Made by a program: the position numbers and the translations under genes. The notes under the pieces were generated by a model. The model saw only the letters and a list, made by a program, of their open reading frames with translations, made no database searches and had not been told where the DNA came from. 7,577 nt of DNA from positions 1 to 7,577 of the forward strand of contig JAHFQQ010000171.1 in the NCBI GenBank assembly GCA_023259235.1, in the 5' to 3' direction. Numbering within the stretch: position 1 is the stretch's first letter; each line of letters begins with the position of its first letter. This document shows positions 1-5,426 of the stretch, in pieces. Origin of the DNA: Polaromonas sp. (lineage in GTDB: Bacteria > Pseudomonadota > Gammaproteobacteria > Burkholderiales > Burkholderiaceae_C).

Positions 1-19
1 GAAACCGAGGCACTTCGCA

Positions 20-69
20 GCCTGAAAACTTGGGTTTGCGAGGCCAAACCACGACTCGGGAAGTCAGGC
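20..69. repeat. nested inverted repeats upstream of the PH-domain gene
   Basis: An outer pair GCCTGA (20-25) / TCAGGC (64-69) encloses a tighter hairpin GGTTTG (33-38) / CAAACC (45-50) with a 6-nt loop. A short GACT (53-56) / AGTC (62-65) pair competes with the outer stem. No T-run follows, so this is not a standard terminator. It lies just upstream of the first gene and could be a leader structure, the end of an element beyond the window edge, or chance. The pairings are visible, but a function is not supported. Confidence 0.25.
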
Positions 70-102
70 AAATGAGTGAGGCTTTTTAAACAAAGGGAGA
101 CT

Positions 103-573
103 ATGTCCAACTACATCAATGAATCACTCATCGGGGGTGCAAAAATTTCATATACCGGGACACTTAGCCTGTGGTCGGTGTCTGGGTTTATAACTTTTGG
201 CTGTTTATTCGTGCTGATAGGGCTATTGATGATGATTGGATCGGGGCCTATGGGGTTAGCGCTCATCGGCGTCAGTTGCGTTTTATTTGCTGCCGCGTAC
301 ATCACATTTAAAAGCACCCAGTTGGCAATAACGGACAAACGTGTGATTGCTAAATTTGGGTTCATCAGCCGTCATACCATTGAAATTAATATCAAAAAAG
401 TTGAAAGTATCCAAATAAAACAGGGAATTTTCGGAAGAATATTTAACTACGGTTCACTGGTGATCTCAGGCGCGGGAAATCCGCAAGCGCCGATCCCCGG
501 CATCTCAAAACCAATGGAATTTCGAAAGGCTTTTTTAGAGGCTCAAGACAGGTCTGAGGCAACGAAAAAGTGA
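103..573 (+). CDS. PH domain-containing membrane protein (bPH_2/DUF304-like)
   Basis: A 156-residue protein. Two adjacent hydrophobic helices lie at about residues 25-46 (ITFGCLFVLIGLLMMI) and 48-69, joined by a short SGP turn. A C-terminal beta-rich domain follows with the hallmark pattern TDKRVIAKFGFISR...EI...KVESIQ...GRIFNYGSLVISG (about 77-123). This is the pattern of the bacterial PH family found in YdbS/YdbT-like 'membrane-flanked' proteins. The family is known only as small membrane proteins and has no established reaction. I chose the ATG at 103 because AGGGAGA lies just upstream at 94-100; a GTG at 76 would add nine residues without a better ribosome site. The gene is visibly richer in A/T (AAA, ATT, ATA codons) than the rest of the window, which hints at a separate origin. 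It stands alone, with no partner gene within 600 bp. The family call is fairly firm; the role is unknown. Confidence 0.8.
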   Translation: MSNYINESLIGGAKISYTGTLSLWSVSGFITFGCLFVLIGLLMMIGSGPMGLALIGVSCVLFAAAYITFKSTQLAITDKRVIAKFGFISRHTIEINIKKVESIQIKQGIFGRIFNYGSLVISGAGNPQAPIPGISKPMEFRKAFLEAQDRSEATKK

Positions 574-624
574 CCCATGTCAAGGATAAGTGGGAGCGCA
601 AGGGCTGCGTGAAGTGAAAACCAC

Positions 625-997
625 ATGACGCGACAAGATCGCGCTAGTCCTTTGGCGGGACCGAATAAAACAAGACCCATCCTACGGAACAATAACTCAC
701 GAAGACCTGTCCCTGTTGACCCAGATCAGGCGTTTTTTGAACTCGCTCAGGCGCTGGCTGCACATCCATCAGGCCTGGTTCTGGCCCGCCATGATCGGGG
801 CCAGCGCCGCCATCTTCGGGGCGCTGTGGGCAACCCGGGTAAACGATCTGCGGGCACCCTACCCAGCCATCAAGAAAACACGGTTCCCGGGGAAATGCTG
901 CTGCGCTGTACGGACCAAGGAAACCAAGTCTTCCGTTGCGTCCCATTTGGGAAGAAATAGCCACACATCATCGCCCGGACGGATAGCAACCGCTTGA
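625..997 (+). pseudogene. broken gene for a small single-helix membrane protein (remnant A)
   Basis: The protein-like reading is in the frame that opens right after a TGA at 626-628 and stops at 995-997. It reads RDKIALVLWRDRIKQDPSYG, then a basic stretch (QIRRFLNSLRRWL), then a hydrophobic helix (WFWPAMIGASAAIFGALWA, about 779-838). No ATG/GTG start exists in this frame before the helix; only a TTG at 716 is available. An ATG at 625 (ATG ACG CGA CAA...) is out of frame, but restoring two bases (CG) after it would give a continuous M-T-R-D-K-I-A-L start. That suggests a 2-bp slip in a CG repeat. Beyond about 880 the sequence looks shifted again: the frame of the 625 ATG then reads PGEMLLRCTDQGNQVFRC and ends at 960. 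No known family was recognised. It may be a decayed gene or a noisy stretch of sequence. Confidence 0.4.
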
Positions 998-1217
998 ATG
1001 ACACGCGGCGGGAGGTGCTGGTTGGTGGCTGTATTGGCAACTTCTGCTTCGGGATCCGGCCATCGGTGCCGTTGTCGCCATCTTGGGGTTTACCTTGTAT
1101 GCTGCGCTATGGGGGTCTCGAATGTATGAGACTTGTTCGTGCGCGCAAGGCCAATCGGTCATTCGGGTAGAGGGCGCATCTACGACACTTGCTTTTGTTA
1201 CAGGAACGATTCCATGA
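998..1217 (+). pseudogene. broken gene for a small membrane protein, coupled to the next gene (remnant B)
   Basis: An ATG (998-1000) directly follows the TGA of remnant A, but its own frame is short and low-quality and stops at 1127-1129. The protein-like frame runs from 1002 to the TGA at 1215-1217 with no usual start codon. It reads WWLYWQLLLRDPAIGAVVAI then LGFTLYAALWGSRMYE, a plausible transmembrane segment with a short tail containing CSC. The TGA overlaps the ATG of the following gene as ATGA (1214-1217), the classic arrangement of translationally coupled genes. This supports the frame having once been a real coding sequence. The helix resembles remnant A: WPAMIGASAAIFG-ALWATRV versus DPAIGAVVAILG...AALWGSRM. 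One or two frameshifts just after 998 would explain the missing start. Function not recognised. Confidence 0.4.
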
Positions 1218-1705
1218 ACCCAATCCGACGCGCCATTTTCCGTTCAGCAAGCTGTGCGGCGCTCTTGCTGCTTTTCACCGGCATCAATGCGGTCGCGCAG
1301 ACCACCCAGGAGCATGTGCATCACATGGCTGGCGGGGTGATGCCGTTTGATGTGTCCAGGACGATGCACATTTTCAAGATGACCGAGTCCGGAGGCGTTC
1401 AGAAGGTTGTGGCCAACGACGCGGCGGCAACTGATCAGATCGCGCTGATACGGCAGCACCTGCAGCACGAGGCGCAAAGTTTTCAGCACGGCGACTACTC
1501 GGATCCCGGCGCGCTGCATGGCGTCGGCATGCCCGGCCTGAAGGAACTTCAATTGGGAGCCGCCAAAATAAAGGTTTCCTATGCGCCCCTCCCGGAAGGC
1601 GCGGAAATTACGTTTGAAACCACTGATCTGCGCATGTTGACGGCGATTCACCGGTGGTTCGGCGCGCAATTGTCCGAGCACGGCGCCGACGCCAGGGCAG
1701 AATGA
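1214..1705 (+). CDS. exported His-rich small protein of unknown function
   Basis: A 163-residue protein. The start at 1214 is chosen because an AGGA (1202-1205) sits 8 bases upstream and the N terminus is then a good Sec signal peptide: MNPIRR, a hydrophobic core (CAALLLLFTGINAV) and an AVA/Q cleavage region near residues 28-29. A start at 1133 would bury that signal. The mature part begins with EHVHHMAGGVMPFD (33-46) and is rich in histidine (34, 36, 37, 52, 82, 85, 92, 102, 146, 156), many in a central helix-like stretch (QIALIRQHLQHEAQSFQHGD). The location is probably periplasmic, and metal binding is possible but not shown. I have a memory of similar proteins labelled 'aspartate carbamoyltransferase' in databases; no ATCase motif is present here, so such a label would be wrong. 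Its start overlaps remnant B and its stop overlaps the methyltransferase relic, both as ATGA, indicating an old operon. Confidence 0.75.
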   Translation: MNPIRRAIFRSASCAALLLLFTGINAVAQTTQEHVHHMAGGVMPFDVSRTMHIFKMTESGGVQKVVANDAAATDQIALIRQHLQHEAQSFQHGDYSDPGALHGVGMPGLKELQLGAAKIKVSYAPLPEGAEITFETTDLRMLTAIHRWFGAQLSEHGADARAE

Positions 1706-1731
1706 GCACCAGCGATAGCGTCAGGTTTTTC
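1702..1731 (+). repeat. 30-bp exact direct repeat, copy 1
   Basis: Identical over 30 bases to 2793-2822, starting at an ATG in both places. The bases just upstream differ, and identity falls to about 23 of 36 just downstream. Copy spacing is 1091 bp. Confidence 0.95.
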
Positions 1732-1804
1732 AATGCGTAGCCTCAGCGGCAAGTGCGTGACGGTTTCGTTCTCGTGTTTGACGCCAGGCCGTGGTGCGAC
1801 TTCC
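1702..1804 (+). pseudogene. decayed 5' fragment of a TehB-like methyltransferase gene
   Basis: ATG at 1702 overlaps the preceding stop as ATGA. The first ten codons (MSTSDSVRFF) are base-for-base identical to the start of the intact methyltransferase gene at 2793. The relic then reads N-A-stop (TAG at 1738-1740) where the intact gene has D-S-Q (CAG), followed by PQRQVRDG against FQRQARDG. After that, VLVFDAR (1768-1788) matches VLALDAS of the intact protein (16 of 20 bases at 1768-1787 versus 2973-2992). Both blocks are in the same codon phase from their ATGs, so the relic is explained by an in-frame loss of 114 bp (38 codons, including the SAM-binding loop) plus a nonsense change. Similarity fades after about 1790, and the frame stops again by about 1804. 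The first block is certain; the second is suggestive. Confidence 0.7.
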
Positions 1805-1846
1805 TGTTCTGATTAGCGACCGCCACCTCTACCGTTGACCAGGCCC

Positions 1847-2317
1847 ATGCAAATCATCAAACCAGTCCGCGCCACTCGAAGCTATACCCAGCGCCTGGTC
1901 GCAGACCCGGCTGCCGTGTTCCCGCTTCTTTGCCCGGTGCGGGAGGCCGACTGGATCGAGGGTTGGGATCCACCTTTGGTCGTTTCGTCCTCTGGCTTCG
2001 CCGAGCCGGATTGTGTTTTCACGACTTCCGCTGAACCCGTTGACGCCGTCTGGTACATCACTCGTCACGAGCCGTCCGCGGGCTTTGTCGAAATGCTCAA
2101 GATCACACCGGGCGTTACTGCCTGCAGGCTGACGATTCAGCTTCGTCCAGCGCCCGGTGGGTCTGAGGCTGCCATCACTTACTCGCACACCAGCCTCGGG
2201 CCGGAGGGTGACGCCTTTGTCGCCTCGTTCACAGAGGAGTTTTATCGCAAGTTCATGCAGGACTGGGAGACGCGAATCAATTACTATCTGCGCCATGGCA
2301 CTGCGCTGAAGGCATAG
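1847..2317 (+). CDS. SRPBCC (START/Bet v1-fold) family protein
   Basis: A 156-residue soluble protein with no signal peptide or membrane helix. The pattern fits the SRPBCC helix-grip fold. An N-terminal strand (IKPVRATRSYTQRLVAD) is followed by helix alpha1-alpha2 with 'PAAVFPLLCPVREADWIEGW' (21-40), a typical start of polyketide-cyclase/START-like proteins. Alternating strands then follow (CVFTTS, AVWYITRHEP, GFVEMLKITP, ACRLTIQLRP, AAITYSHTSL), and a long C-terminal helix (130-150, EFYRKFMQDWETRINYYLRH) closes the ligand cavity. The substrate cannot be read from sequence. The ATG at 1847 is taken as start; a TTG at 1835 would add four residues and neither has a strong ribosome site. It is the first of three genes on one strand, 29 bp before the DUF488 gene, so co-transcription is likely. 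Fold assignment is good; function unknown. Confidence 0.75.
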   Translation: MQIIKPVRATRSYTQRLVADPAAVFPLLCPVREADWIEGWDPPLVVSSSGFAEPDCVFTTSAEPVDAVWYITRHEPSAGFVEMLKITPGVTACRLTIQLRPAPGGSEAAITYSHTSLGPEGDAFVASFTEEFYRKFMQDWETRINYYLRHGTALKA

Positions 2318-2334
2318 CCGGTTGGGCGTCATGG

Positions 2335-2340
2335 AAGGAG
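2335..2340 (+). promoter_or_regulatory. ribosome binding site of the DUF488 gene
   Basis: AAGGAG with a 6-base spacer to the ATG at 2347. It is the clearest ribosome site of the three-gene cluster and fixes the start of this gene. Confidence 0.75.
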
Positions 2341-2346
2341 CAAGAA

Positions 2347-2745
2347 ATGGTCGTTCGTGTTGTCCGGCTTGGCAGCCCCAGAGTGGAAGGTGAAGGCACC
2401 CGCATCGGAACCGTCCGACGCCCGCCGCGTGGCGTGCCCAAGGCCGAGTTCGCGTCACGGAACTGGTACGACGTGTGGTTTCCCAACCTGGCCCCGAGCC
2501 CCGAAACCATGAAGCTCGGCCAGGAGGCCACGACGCCCGCTCAATGGGACAAATTCACCCGGAAATACCGGGCTGAAATGTCAACGGCCGAAAGCAGCCA
2601 CACCGTCGAACTGCTCGCCGCGCTGTCCCGCCAAAGCAACTTCTCGGTCGGTTGCTATTGCGAAAACGAGGCGCATTGCCATCGGTCGGTGCTGCGCGAA
2701 CTTCTGGCCGAAAAGGGCGCCGCTCTGGAAATGTCGGCACCATGA
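2347..2745 (+). CDS. DUF488 family protein
   Basis: A 132-residue soluble protein of full family length. Typical DUF488 landmarks are visible: an N-terminal strand followed by RIGTVRRPPRGVP (19-31), the NWYDVWFPNLAPSPE block (39-53), a W-D-K-F-x-x-x-Y-R-x-E-M segment (67-78), and the C-terminal C-Y-C-E-N-E-x-H-C-H-R-S signature (103-114). The signature's clustered Cys and His residues (C103, C105, H110, C111, H112) look like a metal or redox site. No enzymatic activity is established for the family as far as I know. The gene has the good ribosome site at 2335-2340, follows the SRPBCC gene by 29 bp and precedes the methyltransferase gene by 47 bp, all on the same strand. Family assignment is strong; the role is unknown. 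Confidence 0.85.
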   Translation: MVVRVVRLGSPRVEGEGTRIGTVRRPPRGVPKAEFASRNWYDVWFPNLAPSPETMKLGQEATTPAQWDKFTRKYRAEMSTAESSHTVELLAALSRQSNFSVGCYCENEAHCHRSVLRELLAEKGAALEMSAP

Positions 2746-2792
2746 AGCACGGCAGCCGGGATCCAGCAATCGGGCAGGGCCGAGCCTGACTC

Positions 2793-2822
2793 ATGAGCAC
2801 CAGCGATAGCGTCAGGTTTTTC
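2793..2822 (+). repeat. 30-bp exact direct repeat, copy 2
   Basis: First ten codons of the intact methyltransferase gene, identical to 1702-1731. See the relic at 1702. Confidence 0.95.
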
Positions 2823-3413
2823 GATTCGCAGTTTCAGCGGCAGGCACGGGATGGCGACTTCCGGCTTAACCCGTTTGAGCTGGCTGCCCTGCCTCACCTG
2901 CACGGCCGGGTGCTGGACTATGGCTGCGGTTTGGGCAACCTCGCCTTTGCGGCGGCCGAACGCGGCTGCTCGGTTCTCGCACTCGACGCCAGCCCCGCGG
3001 CTATCGCGCATATCCGGCAACGCGCGGCCGCCGAGGGGCTGCCGGTGCGGGCGGCCCTGGCGGATCTTCGGAACCATCCACTCGACGAAGACTTTGATGC
3101 CGTGGTTTCCATTGGCCTGCTGATGTTCTTCGACTGCCCAACCGCCTTCAGGGCGCTATCGAATCTGCAGGCGCATGTTCGCGCGGGCGGCATCGCCGTT
3201 GTCAACGTGCTGACGGAAGGCACCAGCTACCTTGACATGTTCGACGCCAGCAGCTATTGCCTGTTTCCCCGCGGTGAACTGGAGTCCCGCTTTTCCGGAT
3301 GGAAAATTCTTGGCTCCGAGTTCAGTGACTTCGAGGCGCCGGGAGGACGCAACAAGGCCTTTGCCACGGTCATCGCCCGCAAGCCAGGCATCTCTTGCGA
3401 GGCTGGGGCATAG
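2793..3413 (+). CDS. class I SAM-dependent methyltransferase, TehB-like
   Basis: A 206-residue protein close to the usual length of TehB-type methyltransferases. Motif I is RVLDYGCGLGNLA (39-51), with the glycine-rich SAM loop at 42-48. D65 in VLALDAS ends strand 2 and would bind the SAM ribose, and ALADLR (88-93) supplies the adenine-side acid. FDAVVSIGLLMFF (101-113) and the AGGIAVVNVL strand (131-140) complete the Rossmann core. The C-terminal part (FPRGELESRFSGWKIL...NKAFATVIARK) matches the ending of TehB, known for methylating tellurite/selenite-type oxyanions, but the real substrate here is unknown. No strong ribosome site precedes the ATG (upstream GGGCAGGGCC is weak). The gene follows DUF488 by 47 bp. 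Its first 30 bases duplicate the start of a decayed copy about 1.1 kb upstream, so this may be the surviving paralogue of an older operon. Confidence 0.85.
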   Translation: MSTSDSVRFFDSQFQRQARDGDFRLNPFELAALPHLHGRVLDYGCGLGNLAFAAAERGCSVLALDASPAAIAHIRQRAAAEGLPVRAALADLRNHPLDEDFDAVVSIGLLMFFDCPTAFRALSNLQAHVRAGGIAVVNVLTEGTSYLDMFDASSYCLFPRGELESRFSGWKILGSEFSDFEAPGGRNKAFATVIARKPGISCEAGA

Positions 3414-3473
3414 CCCGCGGCGGGGCAGACTTGGGGGGGGCCGTGACCATGGCGACATCCTTAAAAACAGGGC

Positions 3474-3529
3474 GCTATTACTATGATAGCAAGCTATTTA
3501 GATGGCATAAGGGATGAAGCCAAAAAATG
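3474..3529 (+). repeat. diverged interspersed repeat of the TGATAGC type
   Basis: This lies in the 150-bp gap between two convergent genes. It reads GCTATTACTATGATAGCAAG, then a loop region, then a CATAAGGG...GAAGCC segment and a short A-run. It contains the small palindrome ATAGC-AA-GCTAT (3486-3497). It resembles non-coding repeats I recall from Polaromonas/Rhodoferax-like genomes, and shares TGATAGC and a later A/T-rich tail with the segment at 5636-5697. It might act as a bidirectional end structure for the two convergent transcripts; no classic hairpin plus T-run terminator is seen here. Confidence 0.45.
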
Positions 3530-3563
3530 CCACTAAATTCTGGTGCGGGGATCGATTCTGCGT

Positions 3564-5312
3564 TCAAAGCATTTCGTCCGGCGCAAACGGCCCGATCAGC
3601 TTGAGCAGCAGCCTCAGGCTCAGGCTGGTGTCGGGTTCGCTGCTTGCATCCTCCAGCCCGGAGCCCTGCGGCGCGCGCCAGATCATTTGACCGTTCACCT
3701 CCTCGACGTGCCAGGCGCTGCTTGCCAGTGCGGGCTCTATCATGCGGATGGCCTGCGCTGACAAGGCGCGGCTGCGGATGACGATGCCGACTTCGCTGTT
3801 TTGCAGTTTGGACCGCAAATCGAGGTTCATGGAACCGACCACCAGCAGGTGGCTGTCGATCACCACCATCTTGGCGTGCAGGCTGGCGCGCGAGGTGCCA
3901 AGGCTGCTACCGGTGGAGCCGGCCACCGAGCCGAAGCTCCTGATGGAACCCCTCTGTTCGGCGCGCATTTCGTACAGCTCAACGCCCATGGCCAGCAGCG
4001 CTTCACGGTAACGGGCATAACCGACATGTGCGGCGATGGCGTCGTTGGAAGCCAGCGAATTGGTCAGCACCCGCACTCGCACGCCGCGCTGCCGAATGCT
4101 GGCAAACCGGCTCATCATTCGCGCGCCGGGGACGAAGTAGGGCGAAACGATCAGCAGGTCGGTTTTGGCCTGCGACATGAGCTGCAGCAGGCCATCGACG
4201 GCGGTGTCTTCTGATTCGCTCACACTGTCGGCATCGGCAGCAATTTTGGAAGGCTTGTCCACCAGCATCACCGAGGGCGCCCAGATCCAGGTCAGCAGGT
4301 GCAGATTGGCGGAGTCGGGCAATGCCGGCAGCGTGGTGGTAACGCCTTTGGGCGAAGTGACGGTCCGCTCGGTGGTGGTAGGGTTGGTCACGCCGGCTGA
4401 CGCCCGCGGGGCGCTGGCCACATCGACTGCAACGCTGGATTGCGCGTTGGTTGTGGCCGCAGGGGGTGCGGGCTTGAGTGCCCTGATTTCCGCTTCGGTC
4501 ATCAGGGACTGCACCGGGTAGGCCAGCTGGTTGTTCCAGTACTGGTCAAAGCTGCCCGAGAGGTCGCGCACGATGCGGCCGGAAGCCAGCAGGTCGATAT
4601 CGACAAAGTTGGTGCCTTCGCTCTGGCCGAAGTAGGTTTCGCCCAGATTGCGGCCGCCCACAATGGCCACCGCGTTGTCGGCCGCAAAAATCTTGTTGTG
4701 CATGCGCCTTTGCATGCGGTCAACATCCCTGAGGTTGCTCAAAATCCGGACAAACATCGAGCTACGCCCGCCAGGCAACGGGTTGAACAGCCGCATCGCG
4801 ATGTTTTTTTCAAAGGCGAGCTTGAGTACCTGGGCGTTTTTGCCGGAGGTGTTGAAGTCGTCAAGCAGGATGCGGATGCGCACCCCGCGCCCGGCGGCCT
4901 CGCGCAGCGCGTCGAACAGGCGTTCGGTGGTGTCGTCGGCAAAAATCGCATAGTACTGGATGTCCAGCGTTTTTTGTGCGGCCTTGATCAGCGTCATGCG
5001 GCTGGTAAAAGCCAGCTCGGCGCTGTCAGCGAGTGCAAAGCCGGAGTCATTGCGGGTGCTCGCCTGGGCGGCGCGTTCAGCCACAAGCTGGCCCAGCCGG
5101 GTCTCTGCCGGGTTGGCCAGCGCCGTGGAAACCGGACGTTCAACGTTGCTGGGCAACGATGCGCAGCCCGAGAGGAAGAAAGCTGCCAGCAGCAAAAACA
5201 GGCCCGCTGGCCAAGGCCTTCGGGCGGTCGTTTGTGAGGCCAGGCGGCCAGTATGGCGCTGCGCTGCGGCGGTGGTGTGCATGGTGCAGACCACTGTAGC
5301 CGAAGCCGGCAC
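3564..5312 (-). CDS. phospholipase D family lipoprotein, ClsC-type cardiolipin synthase-like
   Basis: A 582-residue protein from the GTG at 5312; an ATG at 5282 would give 572 residues. No clear ribosome site separates the two. A lipoprotein signal is evident: RRPWPAGLFLLLAAFF then LSGC, with Cys50 as the lipidated residue, so it is probably anchored on the envelope. Two PLD catalytic motifs are intact. HNKIFAAD followed by VGGRN (H205, K207, D212) has the GG form seen in ClsC-like proteins. HAKMVVIDSHLLVVGSMN (H479, K481, D486) is the canonical HKD form. Supporting blocks are LDIQYYAIFADDT (116-128), RILLDDFNTSGKN (147-159) and IVSPYFVPG (388-396). ClsC joins phosphatidylglycerol and phosphatidylethanolamine to make cardiolipin; the substrate here is inferred. 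A Pro/Ala/Thr-rich low-complexity stretch (about 281-330) separates the two catalytic halves and makes the protein longer than usual. It lies 109 bp downstream of the ABC-F gene on the same strand. Confidence 0.88.
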   Translation of the reverse strand: MPASATVVCTMHTTAAAQRHTGRLASQTTARRPWPAGLFLLLAAFFLSGCASLPSNVERPVSTALANPAETRLGQLVAERAAQASTRNDSGFALADSAELAFTSRMTLIKAAQKTLDIQYYAIFADDTTERLFDALREAAGRGVRIRILLDDFNTSGKNAQVLKLAFEKNIAMRLFNPLPGGRSSMFVRILSNLRDVDRMQRRMHNKIFAADNAVAIVGGRNLGETYFGQSEGTNFVDIDLLASGRIVRDLSGSFDQYWNNQLAYPVQSLMTEAEIRALKPAPPAATTNAQSSVAVDVASAPRASAGVTNPTTTERTVTSPKGVTTTLPALPDSANLHLLTWIWAPSVMLVDKPSKIAADADSVSESEDTAVDGLLQLMSQAKTDLLIVSPYFVPGARMMSRFASIRQRGVRVRVLTNSLASNDAIAAHVGYARYREALLAMGVELYEMRAEQRGSIRSFGSVAGSTGSSLGTSRASLHAKMVVIDSHLLVVGSMNLDLRSKLQNSEVGIVIRSRALSAQAIRMIEPALASSAWHVEEVNGQMIWRAPQGSGLEDASSEPDTSLSLRLLLKLIGPFAPDEML

Positions 5313-5352
5313 TCTGTGATACAGGCGCTCGGCCTGACCCTGCGGCCCGACG

Positions 5353-5426
5353 CCTGAGGCAGAGGGCAGAGACAGAGGCAGAGGCAGAGGCAGAGGCAGA
5401 GGCAGAGGCAGAGAAGGCGCCTCAGG
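5353..5426. repeat. 8-bp inverted repeat around a tandem array
   Basis: CCTGAGGC (5353-5360) and GCCTCAGG (5419-5426) are perfect complements and bracket the hexanucleotide array. The right arm overlaps the ABC-F stop codon (5422-5424). In the minus-strand transcript the arms could pair across a 58-nt pyrimidine-rich loop. No T-run follows, so a terminator role is not supported. Confidence 0.6.
5356..5413. repeat. hexanucleotide tandem repeat (GAGGCA)n between ABC-F and cls-like genes
   Basis: Six perfect GAGGCA units run from 5375 to 5410, followed by a partial GAG. To the left are imperfect units: GAGGCA (5356-5361), GAGGGCA with one extra base (5362-5368) and GAGACA (5369-5374). On the coding strand of the neighbours the unit is TGCCTC. 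It lies between the ABC-F stop and the cls-like start, so unit changes would alter spacing, not a reading frame. The imperfect left edge and perfect core are typical of an array that changes copy number by slippage. Confidence 0.95.

Noticed and set aside
20..69. Possible integron attC site or terminator next to the AT-rich orphan gene
   Set aside because: The core-site consensus of attC is not present and no T-run follows the hairpins.
1133..1213. Upstream in-frame extension of the exported His-rich protein
   Set aside because: It would hide a clear signal peptide. The AGGA site and the ATGA overlap both point to the start at 1214.
1829..2458. Minus-strand open frame across the SRPBCC gene and the start of DUF488
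   Set aside because: It runs through two plausible plus-strand genes and its translation is Arg/Gly/Pro-rich without any motif.
1702..2822. Insertion sequence or composite transposon bounded by the 30-bp direct repeats
   Set aside because: The repeats begin at start codons and continue as diverged homologous coding sequence, there is no transposase between them, and no terminal inverted repeats were seen. Gene duplication and decay explains them better.
4440..5237. Plus-strand open frame of about 265 codons opposite the PLD-family gene
   Set aside because: It is antisense to a gene with both HKD motifs and a lipobox; no family features or ribosome site are visible.
5356..5413. Possible CRISPR array
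   Set aside because: The units are 6 bp and contiguous with no spacers, so this is a simple tandem repeat.
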